A stretch of DNA of 64,000 bases from Streptomyces laurentii (GCA_002355495.1 AP017424.1:2170001-2234000), one strand, 5' to 3'. Numbered from the stretch's first letter, positions 1 to 7,952 are shown. Made by a program: numbers and translations. Notes: a model not told the origin generated them from the sequence alone.

Positions 1-400
1 CCCAAGGATCCGGCTCCGCCGGCCCGTTCTGCGGGAACTCGAGCCGAAAGCCGACCGCATCGCCTTGGATGAATGCGCCCCGGAAGTCGATGTGGTCCCC
101 GAGATGCGAGGTCTCCGTACTGTCCGGCGCATGCCGCTCCATGGCCTCCGCAACGGCTTGCGCGACGTACGGATCGGGGGCGAGCAGGTCCGCCGCCACC
201 TGGACGATCCAGGATCGCACCGTCTCCTGCTGGGCGGGCTGGACAGCCGCTTCCGTAAGCACTTGAACGGAGGCACACAGGTCCTGGTTCAGCGTCCGCG
301 CCAGATCCTCCACCCGCCGACGCCCGGCCTCCCCGCCGGCGCCTTCGGCCAAGGCCGTCAAAAACGCCTCCAGAAACGGCACCGGTAGCGCGTCTTTCAT
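1..400 (-). CDS. Hypothetical protein with GDHIDFRG tail, cut by window edge
   Basis: The 5' end of a reverse-strand gene that runs off the left edge; 133 residues are visible, beginning MKDALPVPFLEAFL. It is mostly helical and rich in Ala, Glu and Gln with no membrane segment. Near the visible end it carries GDHIDFRG followed by AFIQGDAVG. The same motif ends the nucleosidase-like protein at 1088-1957, so the two proteins share a short module. A purine-rich GGAAGAGG lies just before the ATG. I do not recognise the N-terminal family. The sharing suggests a common partner or assembly role, which is inference. Confidence 0.6.
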   Translation of the reverse strand, partial: MKDALPVPFLEAFLTALAEGAGGEAGRRRVEDLARTLNQDLCASVQVLTEAAVQPAQQETVRSWIVQVAADLLAPDPYVAQAVAEAMERHAPDSTETSHLGDHIDFRGAFIQGDAVGFRLEFPQNGPAEPDPW

Positions 401-462
401 CTACCTCTTCCCTCCCCGCTCCACACAGACAGGCCGCTCGAAGCCGTAGCCAACGTAGGGGT

Positions 463-1047
463 TCAGGCCGCTCCGTGAGTTGCCCTGGCGTACAACACGA
501 TCTGAATGCCAAGGACGACCGCCGCCAGCGCCTCCAGCACCGACAGGACGACCAGCAGCCCGCCGCCCGGTCCGCCGGCCCAGAACACCAGCAGCCCGGC
601 CAGGGGGAGCGCGCAGAACGCCGTCAGGTCCACCAGGCACTGGAAAGTCTTGCGGGAGCGGCGGCGCGCGTCGCCGCGATGGGCTTGCTCCCACCCGAAT
701 GCCGCAAAATCACCTTGCGCACCCGCCAGTTGTGTCAAGCGAGGGCCCAGCTCGTCTCGGACGTACCGTCCGATCGCGGAAATCTTCTCGTCGTTCACCA
801 GGTACGTCCACCCCAGCACGATGCACACCGGCGGCAAGGCGAGCAGCATCAAAGGCTGTTTGGACTGCGCCGCAGCCGCGATGATCGCGGCGGTGACCGC
901 GAGCGTCACGTACAGAAGGTTGTCGCGGAACCCGATACGTGACTTCTGTTCGTCCTTCACGCTTTGGTACTCCGCAAGCAACAACTTCCCGACACTGACG
1001 CCCTCTTCCGGCTCCGCCACAGGTCCGATCCTCCCTGCCCAACGCAC
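463..1047 (-). CDS. Multi-pass membrane protein of an uncharacterised family
   Basis: 194 residues. An N-terminal amphipathic stretch (LLLAEYQSVKDEQKSRI, about residues 22-38) precedes a hydrophobic pair (about 47-84), a charged loop with YVRDELGPRL, and a second hydrophobic pair (about 140-188). The pattern of E-Y, repeated charged positions, R-x-x-R, a helical hairpin and then a conserved Y-x-R-x-x-L resembles a widespread uncharacterised membrane family, often seen beside accessory or defence genes. The only in-frame start is GTG, with no clear ribosome site. It is divergent from the nucleosidase gene at 1088, only 40 bp away, so the two may be co-controlled. Its function is unknown. Confidence 0.6.
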   Translation of the reverse strand: MRWAGRIGPVAEPEEGVSVGKLLLAEYQSVKDEQKSRIGFRDNLLYVTLAVTAAIIAAAAQSKQPLMLLALPPVCIVLGWTYLVNDEKISAIGRYVRDELGPRLTQLAGAQGDFAAFGWEQAHRGDARRRSRKTFQCLVDLTAFCALPLAGLLVFWAGGPGGGLLVVLSVLEALAAVVLGIQIVLYARATHGAA

Positions 1048-1072
1048 GCGTATGGCGATGATGTGGCGATAT

Positions 1073-1090
1073 CATAGGTCTGTGCCTATG
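1073..1090. promoter_or_regulatory. Inverted repeat CATAGG-N6-CCTATG over a start codon
   Basis: A perfect 6-bp inverted repeat with a 6-bp spacer whose right arm contains the ATG of the nucleosidase gene. It lies in the 40-bp divergent interval. The gene lacks a ribosome site and a TATCAT-like -10 is just upstream, so the transcript is probably leaderless. A protein bound here could block both promoters. The operator role is inferred from position and symmetry. Confidence 0.45.
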
Positions 1091-1957
1091 ACCCAGCCCA
1101 CTGCAGTGATCCTCACCGCGCTTCCGGTGGAGTATGACGCCGTACGGGATCACCTGACGGATACCGAAGACCTCGTCCACGAGAACGGGACCCGGGTGGA
1201 ACAGGGCCGGCTAGGGAACACGCCCTGGCGCGTGGCGATCGCCGAGCTGGGCGTGGGAGCCGTCAACTGCGCCGCGCTCACCACACAGATCGTCGGCTGG
1301 CTTCGCCCGCAGGTGCTGCTGTTCGTCGGGGTCGCGGGCGGCCTCAAGGATGACATCGCGATCGGTGATGTCGTGGTCGGGACGAAGGTGTACGCAGTCC
1401 ACGGCGGCAAGCACACCCCGCAAGGATTCCACGCCCGGCCCGAAGTGTGGAACGGTGCCCACCGCCTGGTGCAGACGGCCCGCGCGGTGCTGCGCGACAT
1501 GAAGGACGACGTACGCGGCCACTGCAAACCAATCGCGTGTGGTGACGTCGTTCTGGCTGACGACAAGTCCGCATTCGCCGAGTTCATCCGACGAAACTAC
1601 AACGACGCCTGCGCCATCGAGATGGAAGGCTCCGGCGCCGCCCACGCCGCTCATCTCAACGGCCAGGAGGCCCTTGTGATCCGGGGCATCAGCGACCGCG
1701 CCAACCCCGACAAACACGAGGCGGACGCATCCGGATCCCAGCAACGCGCCGCCAACCAGGCGGCTGCAGTGGCGGTGGCCATCCTCCGCAAACAGCAGCC
1801 ACACGGTGACTCCTCCGACCCTAATGAGGGACCCTCTCACGGCCGCACATCCGAAGTCACCTACGGCGGCGACCACATCGACTTCCGGGGCAGCACCTTC
1901 CACGGGACCGTCACTGGCAAGACAGCCGGGCCACACCCCGAGAACGAACGTCGCTAG
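1088..1957 (+). CDS. PNP/UDP-phosphorylase-fold nucleosidase with C-terminal GDHIDFRG tail
   Basis: 289 residues. Residues 1-235 match the MTA/SAH nucleosidase and nucleoside phosphorylase superfamily: TAVILTALPVEYDAV at the start, the glycine-rich LLFVGVAGG (about 77-85), AIEMEGSG (177-183) with the paired Met-Glu that contacts ribose, and VIRGISDRA (197-205) carrying the catalytic-type Asp. These domains cleave or phosphorolyse the N-glycosidic bond. After a polar linker the protein ends with GDHIDFRG (261-268), an extension ordinary metabolic nucleosidases lack. The ATG at 1088 is chosen because the fold begins within five codons; in-frame codons upstream run through the divergent gene. 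A paralogue lies at 2095-4128. An effector role is inference; the substrate is unknown. Confidence 0.8.
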   Translation: MTQPTAVILTALPVEYDAVRDHLTDTEDLVHENGTRVEQGRLGNTPWRVAIAELGVGAVNCAALTTQIVGWLRPQVLLFVGVAGGLKDDIAIGDVVVGTKVYAVHGGKHTPQGFHARPEVWNGAHRLVQTARAVLRDMKDDVRGHCKPIACGDVVLADDKSAFAEFIRRNYNDACAIEMEGSGAAHAAHLNGQEALVIRGISDRANPDKHEADASGSQQRAANQAAAVAVAILRKQQPHGDSSDPNEGPSHGRTSEVTYGGDHIDFRGSTFHGTVTGKTAGPHPENERR

Positions 1958-2047
1958 ATCTGTACGAACTGGGAGGGCAGCCCGACCACAAGCGCGCAGT
2001 CGGGTCATGCCACTCGCCCAGCGGCACGTGATACGGATGCAGGACTC

Positions 2048-2078
2048 GTAGCGGCCAATCTGGAGGAGAGGCCGCTAC
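2048..2078. terminator. Hairpin between convergent genes
   Basis: GTAGCGGCC and GGCCGCTAC form a perfect 9-bp stem around a 13-nt loop, midway between the two convergent nucleosidase genes. There is no U-tract, as is common in Streptomyces. It probably stops transcription from both sides. Confidence 0.55.
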
Positions 2079-2094
2079 GTCCGCCGCTGTGCCT

Positions 2095-4128
2095 TCAGGC
2101 CAGCCCTCTAGCGATCAGGACGGCGCCCCCTACTACACACGCAAAGAAGAGTAGAAGCGCGAAGAACAGGACCACTCCGCAAGTGAAGCTCGAGTCTTCG
2201 GTCTCGTAGCCGAACTTCGCGACCGCATCAGTCCAGTGTTCGGCTTGCTCCGGGCAGCCCACTTCGCGGAACAGCAAGCTGAGTCGGTGCGCCGCCTCGT
2301 TGTGGCCTCCCAGAAAGGCGCGAACGTACCAGAAGAGGGCTTCCTCGTGCTCTCCTCTCGCGTGGAGCCACTTACCGATTTCCAGCGCAGCTTTCGCTAG
2401 ATGACTCTCGCTAGCGTCATGGTGAAGAGATTCAAAGCTGGCGTGAGGGTCGTCTGCCACAAATTTGGCGAACCACTCACCGGATTGCCTGTCCACCTCC
2501 ACCTTCTGCCTCATCCGGGAGGTGCTCCCAGGTCGGGCCACAGGCGAATAGATGTCCGGATGCTGCCTGATGTGCAACCCCATGGCAGCTGCAGCCGCGA
2601 TACAGCCGTTTCGGTACGCATCTGCGAAGAATTCGCCGGCCTCCTTGCACCGGTTGGCCTCGCGCAACAGGTAGCCCAGGTAAAGTCCAGCGTGGGCGTG
2701 ACCACCCTGGAAGGCCTTACTCAGCCAAAGTTCAGATTCACGTCGACGGACCGCACTCTGGGGTTCGCTGTGCTGCTGGGACTTCCGCATCAGCAGCTGT
2801 CCGAGCTCGTACATGGCCATGATGTCCCCTTTCATGGCTGCACGGTGTAGCTCGGCTTCCGATTGAGCATGACCTTGCTTCTGCCCCGCGCCTGAATGGT
2901 CGGTGATTCGCCGCAGTTGAGAAAGAACCGTTTGGGCCCCTTCCTCGTATCTTCTGATCTCGTCCGCAGTTGGCGAGCGTTCGGCGCTTGCGGCGCGCAC
3001 GCGCATCAGCTCGACCAGGTTTGCGCGAAGTAGCCACCAACGCGGCTCGACAGGCCAGCGCACCGGCCTCAATAGCGAATCGTTGGTGAGTCCGGGAACG
3101 CCAAGCCCTTTGGCGATGGCTCGGGAGACCTCCATGAAGATATCGTCGAGCTGTCGGTCAGGCGTCGCGGGCAGAAAACCGGGGGCAACTGCAAGAGGCT
3201 GAGACGTGTCATCGATTGTCGGCCCGATTGGGCTCCGGGAGGCGGTAGGCCAGTCGAGCCGGAGCAATCCCCAAAAGCCGATGCCGGCGTCTACTAGAGC
3301 CGGACAGCCCGCCGTGGTGTCCAGCCCTGCAGCGTCATCCACTCTGGCAGAAGAGCCATCTATCGATGCCGCTACGGGCGAAGAGCTGGACACGCCAGGA
3401 TCTTCTGTGGCGTCGTAATTCCCGAGTTCGGCGAGCGTGGCGACCGCGGCAGCAGCGGCGTTCGCAGCGGCGCGACGCTGCGAACCAGAGGCGTCGGCAA
3501 TAGACTTCTTCCCGTCAGCCTTGTCGCTGATCCCACGAATGGTGAGTGCACGGAGTTCGGCCAGATGGGCCGCCCGGGCGACGCCAGCACTTTCCATTTC
3601 AATGGCAATTGCGTCATTATAATGATGCCTGATTTGGTCAGCAAGAGAACAGTCGGGGTCGTTAAGGACTACCTCTCCGGCGGCAATTGCCTCAAAATGA
3701 ATTCCCTGTTTCCTGCGTAGCGCCGCACGGGCCGCCTGCACCAATGAATGAGCAGGGAACCAGGCTTCCGGTCGGGCATCGAACCGACCATGGCTCTGCT
3801 TTCCGCCGTGGTAGCTGTACACCTTCGTGGCAACGACGACATCCCCCAGGGCAATGTCTGGGCGCAGCCCTCCCGCCACACCGACGAACAGCAATACCTC
3901 CGGGTGTAACCACTCCCGTGCCTGTTGAGTGATCAGCCCGGCCATGCCGTTGCCGACACCAACCTCTGCCAGAGCGACCTGCCACCGAGTGCCAGGGAGC
4001 CGGCCCTGATCGAAGCGCGTCCCTGAGGGGTGCACGAGCCTTCGCGTCTCGGTGAGATGCTCCAGTACGGCGTTGTACTCCAGGGGCAAGGCCGTCAGGA
4101 TCACTGCAGTGCTGTTCGCCTCTGTCAC
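2095..4128 (-). CDS. Nucleosidase-fold domain fused to Sel1/TPR-like helices and a C-terminal membrane anchor
   Basis: 677 residues from a GTG whose product begins MTEANSTAVILTALPLEY, aligned with its paralogue at 1088; a longer upstream start is possible but adds unconserved sequence. Residues 1-235 are the nucleosidase fold (LLFVGVAGGL, AIEMESAG, TIRGISDKAD). A low-complexity linker of about 90 residues follows, then a helical region and several Sel1/TPR-like units (AAMKGDIMAMYELGQLLM, LWLSKAFQGGHAHAGLYLG, ALFWYVRAFLGGHNEAAHR). The last about 30 residues are one strong hydrophobic helix (GVVLFFALLLFFACVVGG) followed by a short basic end, a tail-anchor layout. The predicted form is a membrane-tethered nucleosidase with a sensing scaffold. 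Function is inferred from architecture only. Confidence 0.75.
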   Translation of the reverse strand: MTEANSTAVILTALPLEYNAVLEHLTETRRLVHPSGTRFDQGRLPGTRWQVALAEVGVGNGMAGLITQQAREWLHPEVLLFVGVAGGLRPDIALGDVVVATKVYSYHGGKQSHGRFDARPEAWFPAHSLVQAARAALRRKQGIHFEAIAAGEVVLNDPDCSLADQIRHHYNDAIAIEMESAGVARAAHLAELRALTIRGISDKADGKKSIADASGSQRRAAANAAAAAVATLAELGNYDATEDPGVSSSSPVAASIDGSSARVDDAAGLDTTAGCPALVDAGIGFWGLLRLDWPTASRSPIGPTIDDTSQPLAVAPGFLPATPDRQLDDIFMEVSRAIAKGLGVPGLTNDSLLRPVRWPVEPRWWLLRANLVELMRVRAASAERSPTADEIRRYEEGAQTVLSQLRRITDHSGAGQKQGHAQSEAELHRAAMKGDIMAMYELGQLLMRKSQQHSEPQSAVRRRESELWLSKAFQGGHAHAGLYLGYLLREANRCKEAGEFFADAYRNGCIAAAAAMGLHIRQHPDIYSPVARPGSTSRMRQKVEVDRQSGEWFAKFVADDPHASFESLHHDASESHLAKAALEIGKWLHARGEHEEALFWYVRAFLGGHNEAAHRLSLLFREVGCPEQAEHWTDAVAKFGYETEDSSFTCGVVLFFALLLFFACVVGGAVLIARGLA

Positions 4129-4260
4129 ACCCCGTAAGGTATGGCATCGCCCCAACCGGGAAGATGGGAAGCATGCGCCGAGGTGCGGGCGTTCCTTGCG
4201 GATGATCAGCCGCACGCCCCGGCCAGCCATCCAGCGTCGCCACGAACCTGGGCCTCCCCT

Positions 4261-4443
4261 TCACGTCGGCCTATCGAGGCCGAGGGCGGCATCGGCGTCC
4301 TCGGTTGCGACGACAAGGGCCTCATCCAGGTGCTCCGGACTGCGCCTGCCGGCGCCGGCGATCATGCCGGTGCCGCCTCCACCGCCGACCGCCTTCGCCT
4401 CCCGGGCGATCTCTCGCACGACCGGGCCGGCGCCGCCAACCGT
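4261..4443 (-). pseudogene. Remnant of an alanyl-tRNA synthetase C-terminus (copy 1)
   Basis: Sixty codons bounded by stops read REIAREAKAVGGGGGTG then AGRRSPEHLDEALVVA. This is the glycine-rich end of the DHHA1 domain that closes AlaRS. The catalytic, editing and most C-terminal sequence is absent and a stop lies just upstream, so it is a decayed fragment. A clearly related fragment in the same orientation lies at 8000-8437; the DNA of the two is visibly similar over about 100 bp. Confidence 0.6.
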
Positions 4444-4794
4444 TCAAGCATGTTCCACAGGTCGTGCTGGTTGGGCAGCTCAATCATGCGAGAGATCGCA
4501 CTGGTGAGTTCGCTGCTCCTGTGACCAGTCGGCGCCCCCTGATGCCCCCACAGCTGCCGGAGCCCAGATGACTCGGCCATGGCAGCGCGCCCCGAGCACG
4601 ACACAGGTTGCCACGGGTTGCCACTGACTTGGGCCGCGGTCATCCCTGGCCGAAGTACGCTGCGTAACTCCGGCCAGGGTTCAGGAAACGCCCCCCGCAC
4701 GTCGGCAGGGACATCATGGCCCCGCTTCGGGCCGCGGCCCCGGAGGGTCCGCGTGGCTGCCGCGGTTCTGCCTCGCCCGCCGCCATGCGAGCGC
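4444..4794. other. Gap without a supportable gene
   Basis: A reverse-strand open frame covers 4362-4700 and includes SRMIELPNQHDLWNMLERLA, which looks helical, but it has no convincing start or family. This is probably decayed sequence around the alaS remnant. Confidence 0.4.
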
Positions 4795-4813
4795 GGGGCC
4801 CCAGCAGGGCCCC
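4795..4813 (-). terminator. Possible terminator after small membrane gene
   Basis: GGGGCC and GGCCCC pair around a 7-nt loop, immediately beyond the stop codon of the small reverse-strand gene at 4815-4970. It is short but GC-only. Confidence 0.3.
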
Positions 4814-4814
4814 C

Positions 4815-4970
4815 TCACCGGAACAGATAGTTGATGCCTGCCGTGATCAGTGTGGTCACGGCAGCTCCGCCTGCAAGTCGGAGAAGCCGCCGGAGAAGAT
4901 CCTGCGCACGTACAGCGCGTCGGGTAGACGACCGCTTCCGGCAGATCGGGTAACGCGTACGGTGATACAT
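4815..4970 (-). CDS. Small 51-residue protein with C-terminal hydrophobic helix
   Basis: An ATG with a strong GGAGG site 6 nt upstream opens a 51-residue frame beginning MYHRTRYPICRKRSS. The N-terminal half is very basic (many Arg and Lys). The C-terminal half is hydrophobic (LAGGAAVTTLITAGINYLF) and fits one membrane helix. A GC hairpin follows the stop. The strong ribosome site and amphipathic layout support a real small protein. Family unknown; it could be a toxin-like peptide or a membrane adaptor, which is inference. Confidence 0.5.
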   Translation of the reverse strand: MYHRTRYPICRKRSSTRRAVRAQDLLRRLLRLAGGAAVTTLITAGINYLFR

Positions 4971-5116
4971 GGGTACCTCCAAAGGTGCCAGGCCCTCGTG
5001 CCGCCGACTTTGCGAGAGGGAGCGGCGCGAGGGCGTTTCGTCTCCCCATCACTCTGGGCCAGCAGGGCCCGACAAGTCCTGCTCGATCGCCTCGATCTCG
5101 GTGTAAGTTCCACACC

Positions 5117-6028
5117 ATGACGGACCAGCCGACGGAGTGGCCGGCCGGAACGGCTGACGACCTGGTCGACGACGCCCGAGCCCTTGGGATCAAGGTCATT
5201 CCGCGGACGGTCACCGACTACGTCGAGGTGGGGCTCCTCGCTCCTCCGCTCTACCGGAAGACGACTCAGCGAGGCAGCGACCGCCGGATCTACCCGCCGC
5301 AGCAACGTCGGCTGTTCTACGAGCTGAACGCTGCGAAGCTGAGGTCACCGCTCTCACGGATCCCGCACCGGACCATGGTCCCGGTGGTGCTGTACATCTG
5401 GTGCATGAACGACACGGTCGTACCCGATGTCCAAGCGCGTAGGGCCCTTCGAACCTGGGCCCAGAGCGTGGGCATCGGCTCCGGGCCACGCCGTAAGAAC
5501 ACCGCGAGCAAGGTCGTCGCCCAGTTCGCAGATCCGGCGGCAACCAGAGGCCAGCGTCGGGTCGCGGAGCAGTGGATTCGCGACGGAGAGGAGAGTCGGA
5601 GGCCGGACTTCGACAACATCGCCGACGCCCTCAGTACCGTCGCCAGCCCATGGCAAGCGCGGGGACTCCCGGAGATCGTCCGCGGCTTTGGGCCCGCGGC
5701 CGCTCCGATCACCACGGATCAGGCCGTGGCGATGTGGGAGCTCCAGCTCCAAGTCAACGAGATGCTCTCCTTCGAGGGCGTATCCGAGGACCTTCTCCGC
5801 CGCGCCCGCGAGGAGCATCGTGAGAACTGGCAGGAGTATCAGAGCATTCGCGCGGACTGGGCGTCTCAGGCCGGCGGCATGGCCGATATCTTTGGGCTGC
5901 CGACAGACCAGGAGCAGGCGGCTCGGCAGCAGGTGAACGGCTTCGTGACCGTTCTCGGGAACACCCTCGATCTTGCACGGCCAACCTTCGCCCGCGCCCA
6001 GGCGCGGGCCAGAGCCCGTACCCGCTAA
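5117..6028 (+). CDS. Protein with MerR-like DNA-binding N-terminus
   Basis: 303 residues from the ATG of MTDQPTEWPAG. Residues about 25-60 (IPRTVTDYVEVGLL, then RRIYPPQQRR) resemble the winged helix of MerR regulators, where the DYVEVGLL helix is followed by a basic wing. The rest is helical, without Cys clusters or an obvious ligand domain, and ends in an RARARTR basic tail. A TGTAAGTT box sits 9 bp before the ATG and there is no ribosome site, so the transcript is probably near-leaderless. It is encoded just upstream of, and convergent with, the membrane gene at 6094. Probably a transcription factor; the ligand is unknown. Confidence 0.6.
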   Translation: MTDQPTEWPAGTADDLVDDARALGIKVIPRTVTDYVEVGLLAPPLYRKTTQRGSDRRIYPPQQRRLFYELNAAKLRSPLSRIPHRTMVPVVLYIWCMNDTVVPDVQARRALRTWAQSVGIGSGPRRKNTASKVVAQFADPAATRGQRRVAEQWIRDGEESRRPDFDNIADALSTVASPWQARGLPEIVRGFGPAAAPITTDQAVAMWELQLQVNEMLSFEGVSEDLLRRAREEHRENWQEYQSIRADWASQAGGMADIFGLPTDQEQAARQQVNGFVTVLGNTLDLARPTFARAQARARARTR

Positions 6029-6093
6029 GGCGTTGGGCTCCTGATCGGGTCATCGCGAGCCGGCCCACGCCGCAGCCAGACCGACTCATTGGC

Positions 6094-6375
6094 TCAGCAC
6101 TGCGGTCGACGGGCTCGCCTGTCGCGTCGGGCCGAAGAGGCCACCTCGGCCGGATCTCGGCTGCCCCGTCCCCAAGGCAGGAACAGAGCCAGCGCCTCCA
6201 TCACCTGGCCCAGGGCAGGAAGGACGTGCGGAAGGTCCTCAGGTCGGGCCTTCGCAAGCACCATGCGGGCGATGATCGCGACCACCGTGAACAGCACGAT
6301 GATGACCGCCAGAGCGGCCAGCAGGACGTAGGAAGGCACAGAAAGAGCAAGATCCATTTGCTGGATGAACGCCAT
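6094..6375 (-). CDS. Small membrane protein
   Basis: 93 residues from the ATG of MAFIQQMDLALSVPS. A GGAGA purine run lies 11 nt upstream. One long hydrophobic segment (YVLLAALAVIIVLFTVVAII, about 16-35) is followed by a second amphipathic hydrophobic stretch (LGQVMEALALFLPWG) and a basic C-terminus. An ATG at 6438 in the same frame would add 21 residues but has a poorer ribosome site. No family recognised. It lies between the MerR-like gene and the divergent XRE-kinase gene. Confidence 0.5.
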   Translation of the reverse strand: MAFIQQMDLALSVPSYVLLAALAVIIVLFTVVAIIARMVLAKARPEDLPHVLPALGQVMEALALFLPWGRGSRDPAEVASSARRDRRARRPQC

Positions 6376-6567
6376 CACTGTCGCGGTCTCCAAGTTTGGG
6401 GTCCCGGTGATCGGAACGTGCGAGTAGGTGGCACCCATGAGACTCGCTGGCAACGGCCTTCTGTGAGCGAGACGACCGGACCCGGAAGAACCCGGACAGC
6501 GCCGACAGAAGCCCTCGCTCGAACGTACGGCGCAGGACCACACCGAACAAGCCATCGTTCGGCGGAA

Positions 6568-6593
6568 TTCGACAATGGTCGGCAACGTTCGAC
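6568..6593 (+). promoter_or_regulatory. Direct TTCGAC repeats in the XRE-kinase promoter
   Basis: TTCGAC occurs at 6568 and 6588, 20 bp (two helical turns) apart, with a related TTCGGC at 6558. A TAGGCT-like -10 follows at about 6604. This arrangement fits binding of an XRE-type regulator, possibly the downstream protein itself. The binding is inferred. Confidence 0.35.
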
Positions 6594-6634
6594 GACACGC
6601 TCCTAGGCTGGCCCGAAGCCGAAGGAGGGGACGA

Positions 6635-7876
6635 TTGGTCGACCGGATCGAGGACCAGCGCCAAGCCGCCGACGCGTATGCCCGTGAACTGGCTTCGTTC
6701 GCTGATGATCTCCACGTCCTGCACGTTGACTGCGGCTCACCGTCGTACCGAGAGGTCGCCGCAGCAGCCCGCACCGAAGGCCGTGTCTCTTTGTCCTCGT
6801 CAGCCATCTCGGAGGCCATCAACGGAAAGCGTCTGCCATCGCTGGACTTCACGCTTGAGTTGGTTCGACAGCTGGCCGGACCTGATCAGCAGACGATGGA
6901 CCAGTGGCGCGAGCGATGGAAGCGTGTGAAGCTCTACCAGCGACAGGCCGCCGCCCTCAAACGCGGGTCACCCATCCAAAACAAGATCGGCGACAATTCC
7001 AATCAGCCGATCCTCGGAAGTGATAAAGAAGATCTCTCGGCAGCCCACCTCGAAGCGGAACGCATCATCAAGCAGGCACAGGCTCAGGCCGAGGCAATAG
7101 TCGAGAAGGCGCGAATTCAAGCGGATGAGATGACTGCGTCAGCAACACAGATGCTTCTCGACGCCACCGAGCGCGGCACAATCCACGTAGCCGCACAGTT
7201 GAAGCTTCGGGAGCATTGCCGGATTGCCCTCGTCGGCCCACCCGGGAGCGGAAAGGGAACGCAATCGCCATTCCTGAGCAAACTGCTTGACATCCCCGTT
7301 CTTCATATCGGAGAGCTATTCCGAAGCAACATCAGAGACAGCACACGGCTAGGGCGTGTCGCACGTCGACACATGGAACGCGGGGAGCTGATTCCCGACG
7401 AAGTCACCGTGGGGATGCTGAAAGCGCGACTCCAAGATTCCGACACCGAGCACGGCTTCATCCTGGATGGCGTCCCAAGAACTCTCGGCCAAGCAGAAGC
7501 CCTGGATGAGCTGCTAGCAAGTAGACCAGCAAGGATCGACGCAGCACTGAACTTCGAAGTCGGACGTGACGAGTCTTTCAGACGCCTTGTCGGTCGACGA
7601 ATTTGCAAGAACGACAGCTCGCACGTTGCACACATCCTGTACGCGGCTCCCCAGAAATACGGAAGCTGTGACGTCTGCGGCGGCCCCCTCTACTTGCGGG
7701 AGGACGACAGTCGCAACGTCATCGCAAGGCGGTGGGACGTCTGGAGGTCGCAGTCAGAACACGTCGTGCAGAAATACGGCTCCGAACGACGCTTGGTTAC
7801 CATTTCTGGCGTTGGAACCGTCTCCACTGTCACAGAGCGCGCAATTTCTGCCCTGAATGCATATTTCGGCTACTGA
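6635..7876 (+). CDS. XRE helix-turn-helix fused to an adenylate kinase domain
   Basis: 413 residues. The TTG start is chosen because AAGGAGGGG ends 4 nt before it; earlier in-frame codons have no such site. Residues about 35-82 are an XRE-type helix-turn-helix (SPSYREVAAAA, SSSAISEAINGKRLPS). A charged Ala/Gln/Glu helix at about 135-170 predicts a coiled coil. From about 197 there is a full adenylate kinase: P-loop GPPGSGKGT (201-209), HIGELFR, FILDGVPRT (about 275-283), and a LID with RRICKNDSSH, CDVCGG and REDDSR, which retains zinc-binding Cys residues. The kinase therefore looks intact, not decayed. Codon use is more AT-rich than in the core genes, suggesting transfer. A DNA-binding protein that handles AMP/ATP is unusual. 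A nucleotide-sensing regulator or effector is inference. Confidence 0.8.
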   Translation: MVDRIEDQRQAADAYARELASFADDLHVLHVDCGSPSYREVAAAARTEGRVSLSSSAISEAINGKRLPSLDFTLELVRQLAGPDQQTMDQWRERWKRVKLYQRQAAALKRGSPIQNKIGDNSNQPILGSDKEDLSAAHLEAERIIKQAQAQAEAIVEKARIQADEMTASATQMLLDATERGTIHVAAQLKLREHCRIALVGPPGSGKGTQSPFLSKLLDIPVLHIGELFRSNIRDSTRLGRVARRHMERGELIPDEVTVGMLKARLQDSDTEHGFILDGVPRTLGQAEALDELLASRPARIDAALNFEVGRDESFRRLVGRRICKNDSSHVAHILYAAPQKYGSCDVCGGPLYLREDDSRNVIARRWDVWRSQSEHVVQKYGSERRLVTISGVGTVSTVTERAISALNAYFGY

Positions 7877-7952
7877 CAGCAATCTACCTCGCTGTCGGCA
7901 GCCCGTTCCTTGGCGCAGAGGCTGGGCAGGGCGGAGATACAGACGTTCTTCT

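Noticed and set aside
4362..4700. Reverse-strand frame with an EL..AISRMIELP helix, considered as an effector-associated domain
   Set aside because: It overlaps the alaS remnant in another frame, and has no ribosome site or clear homology that I can name.
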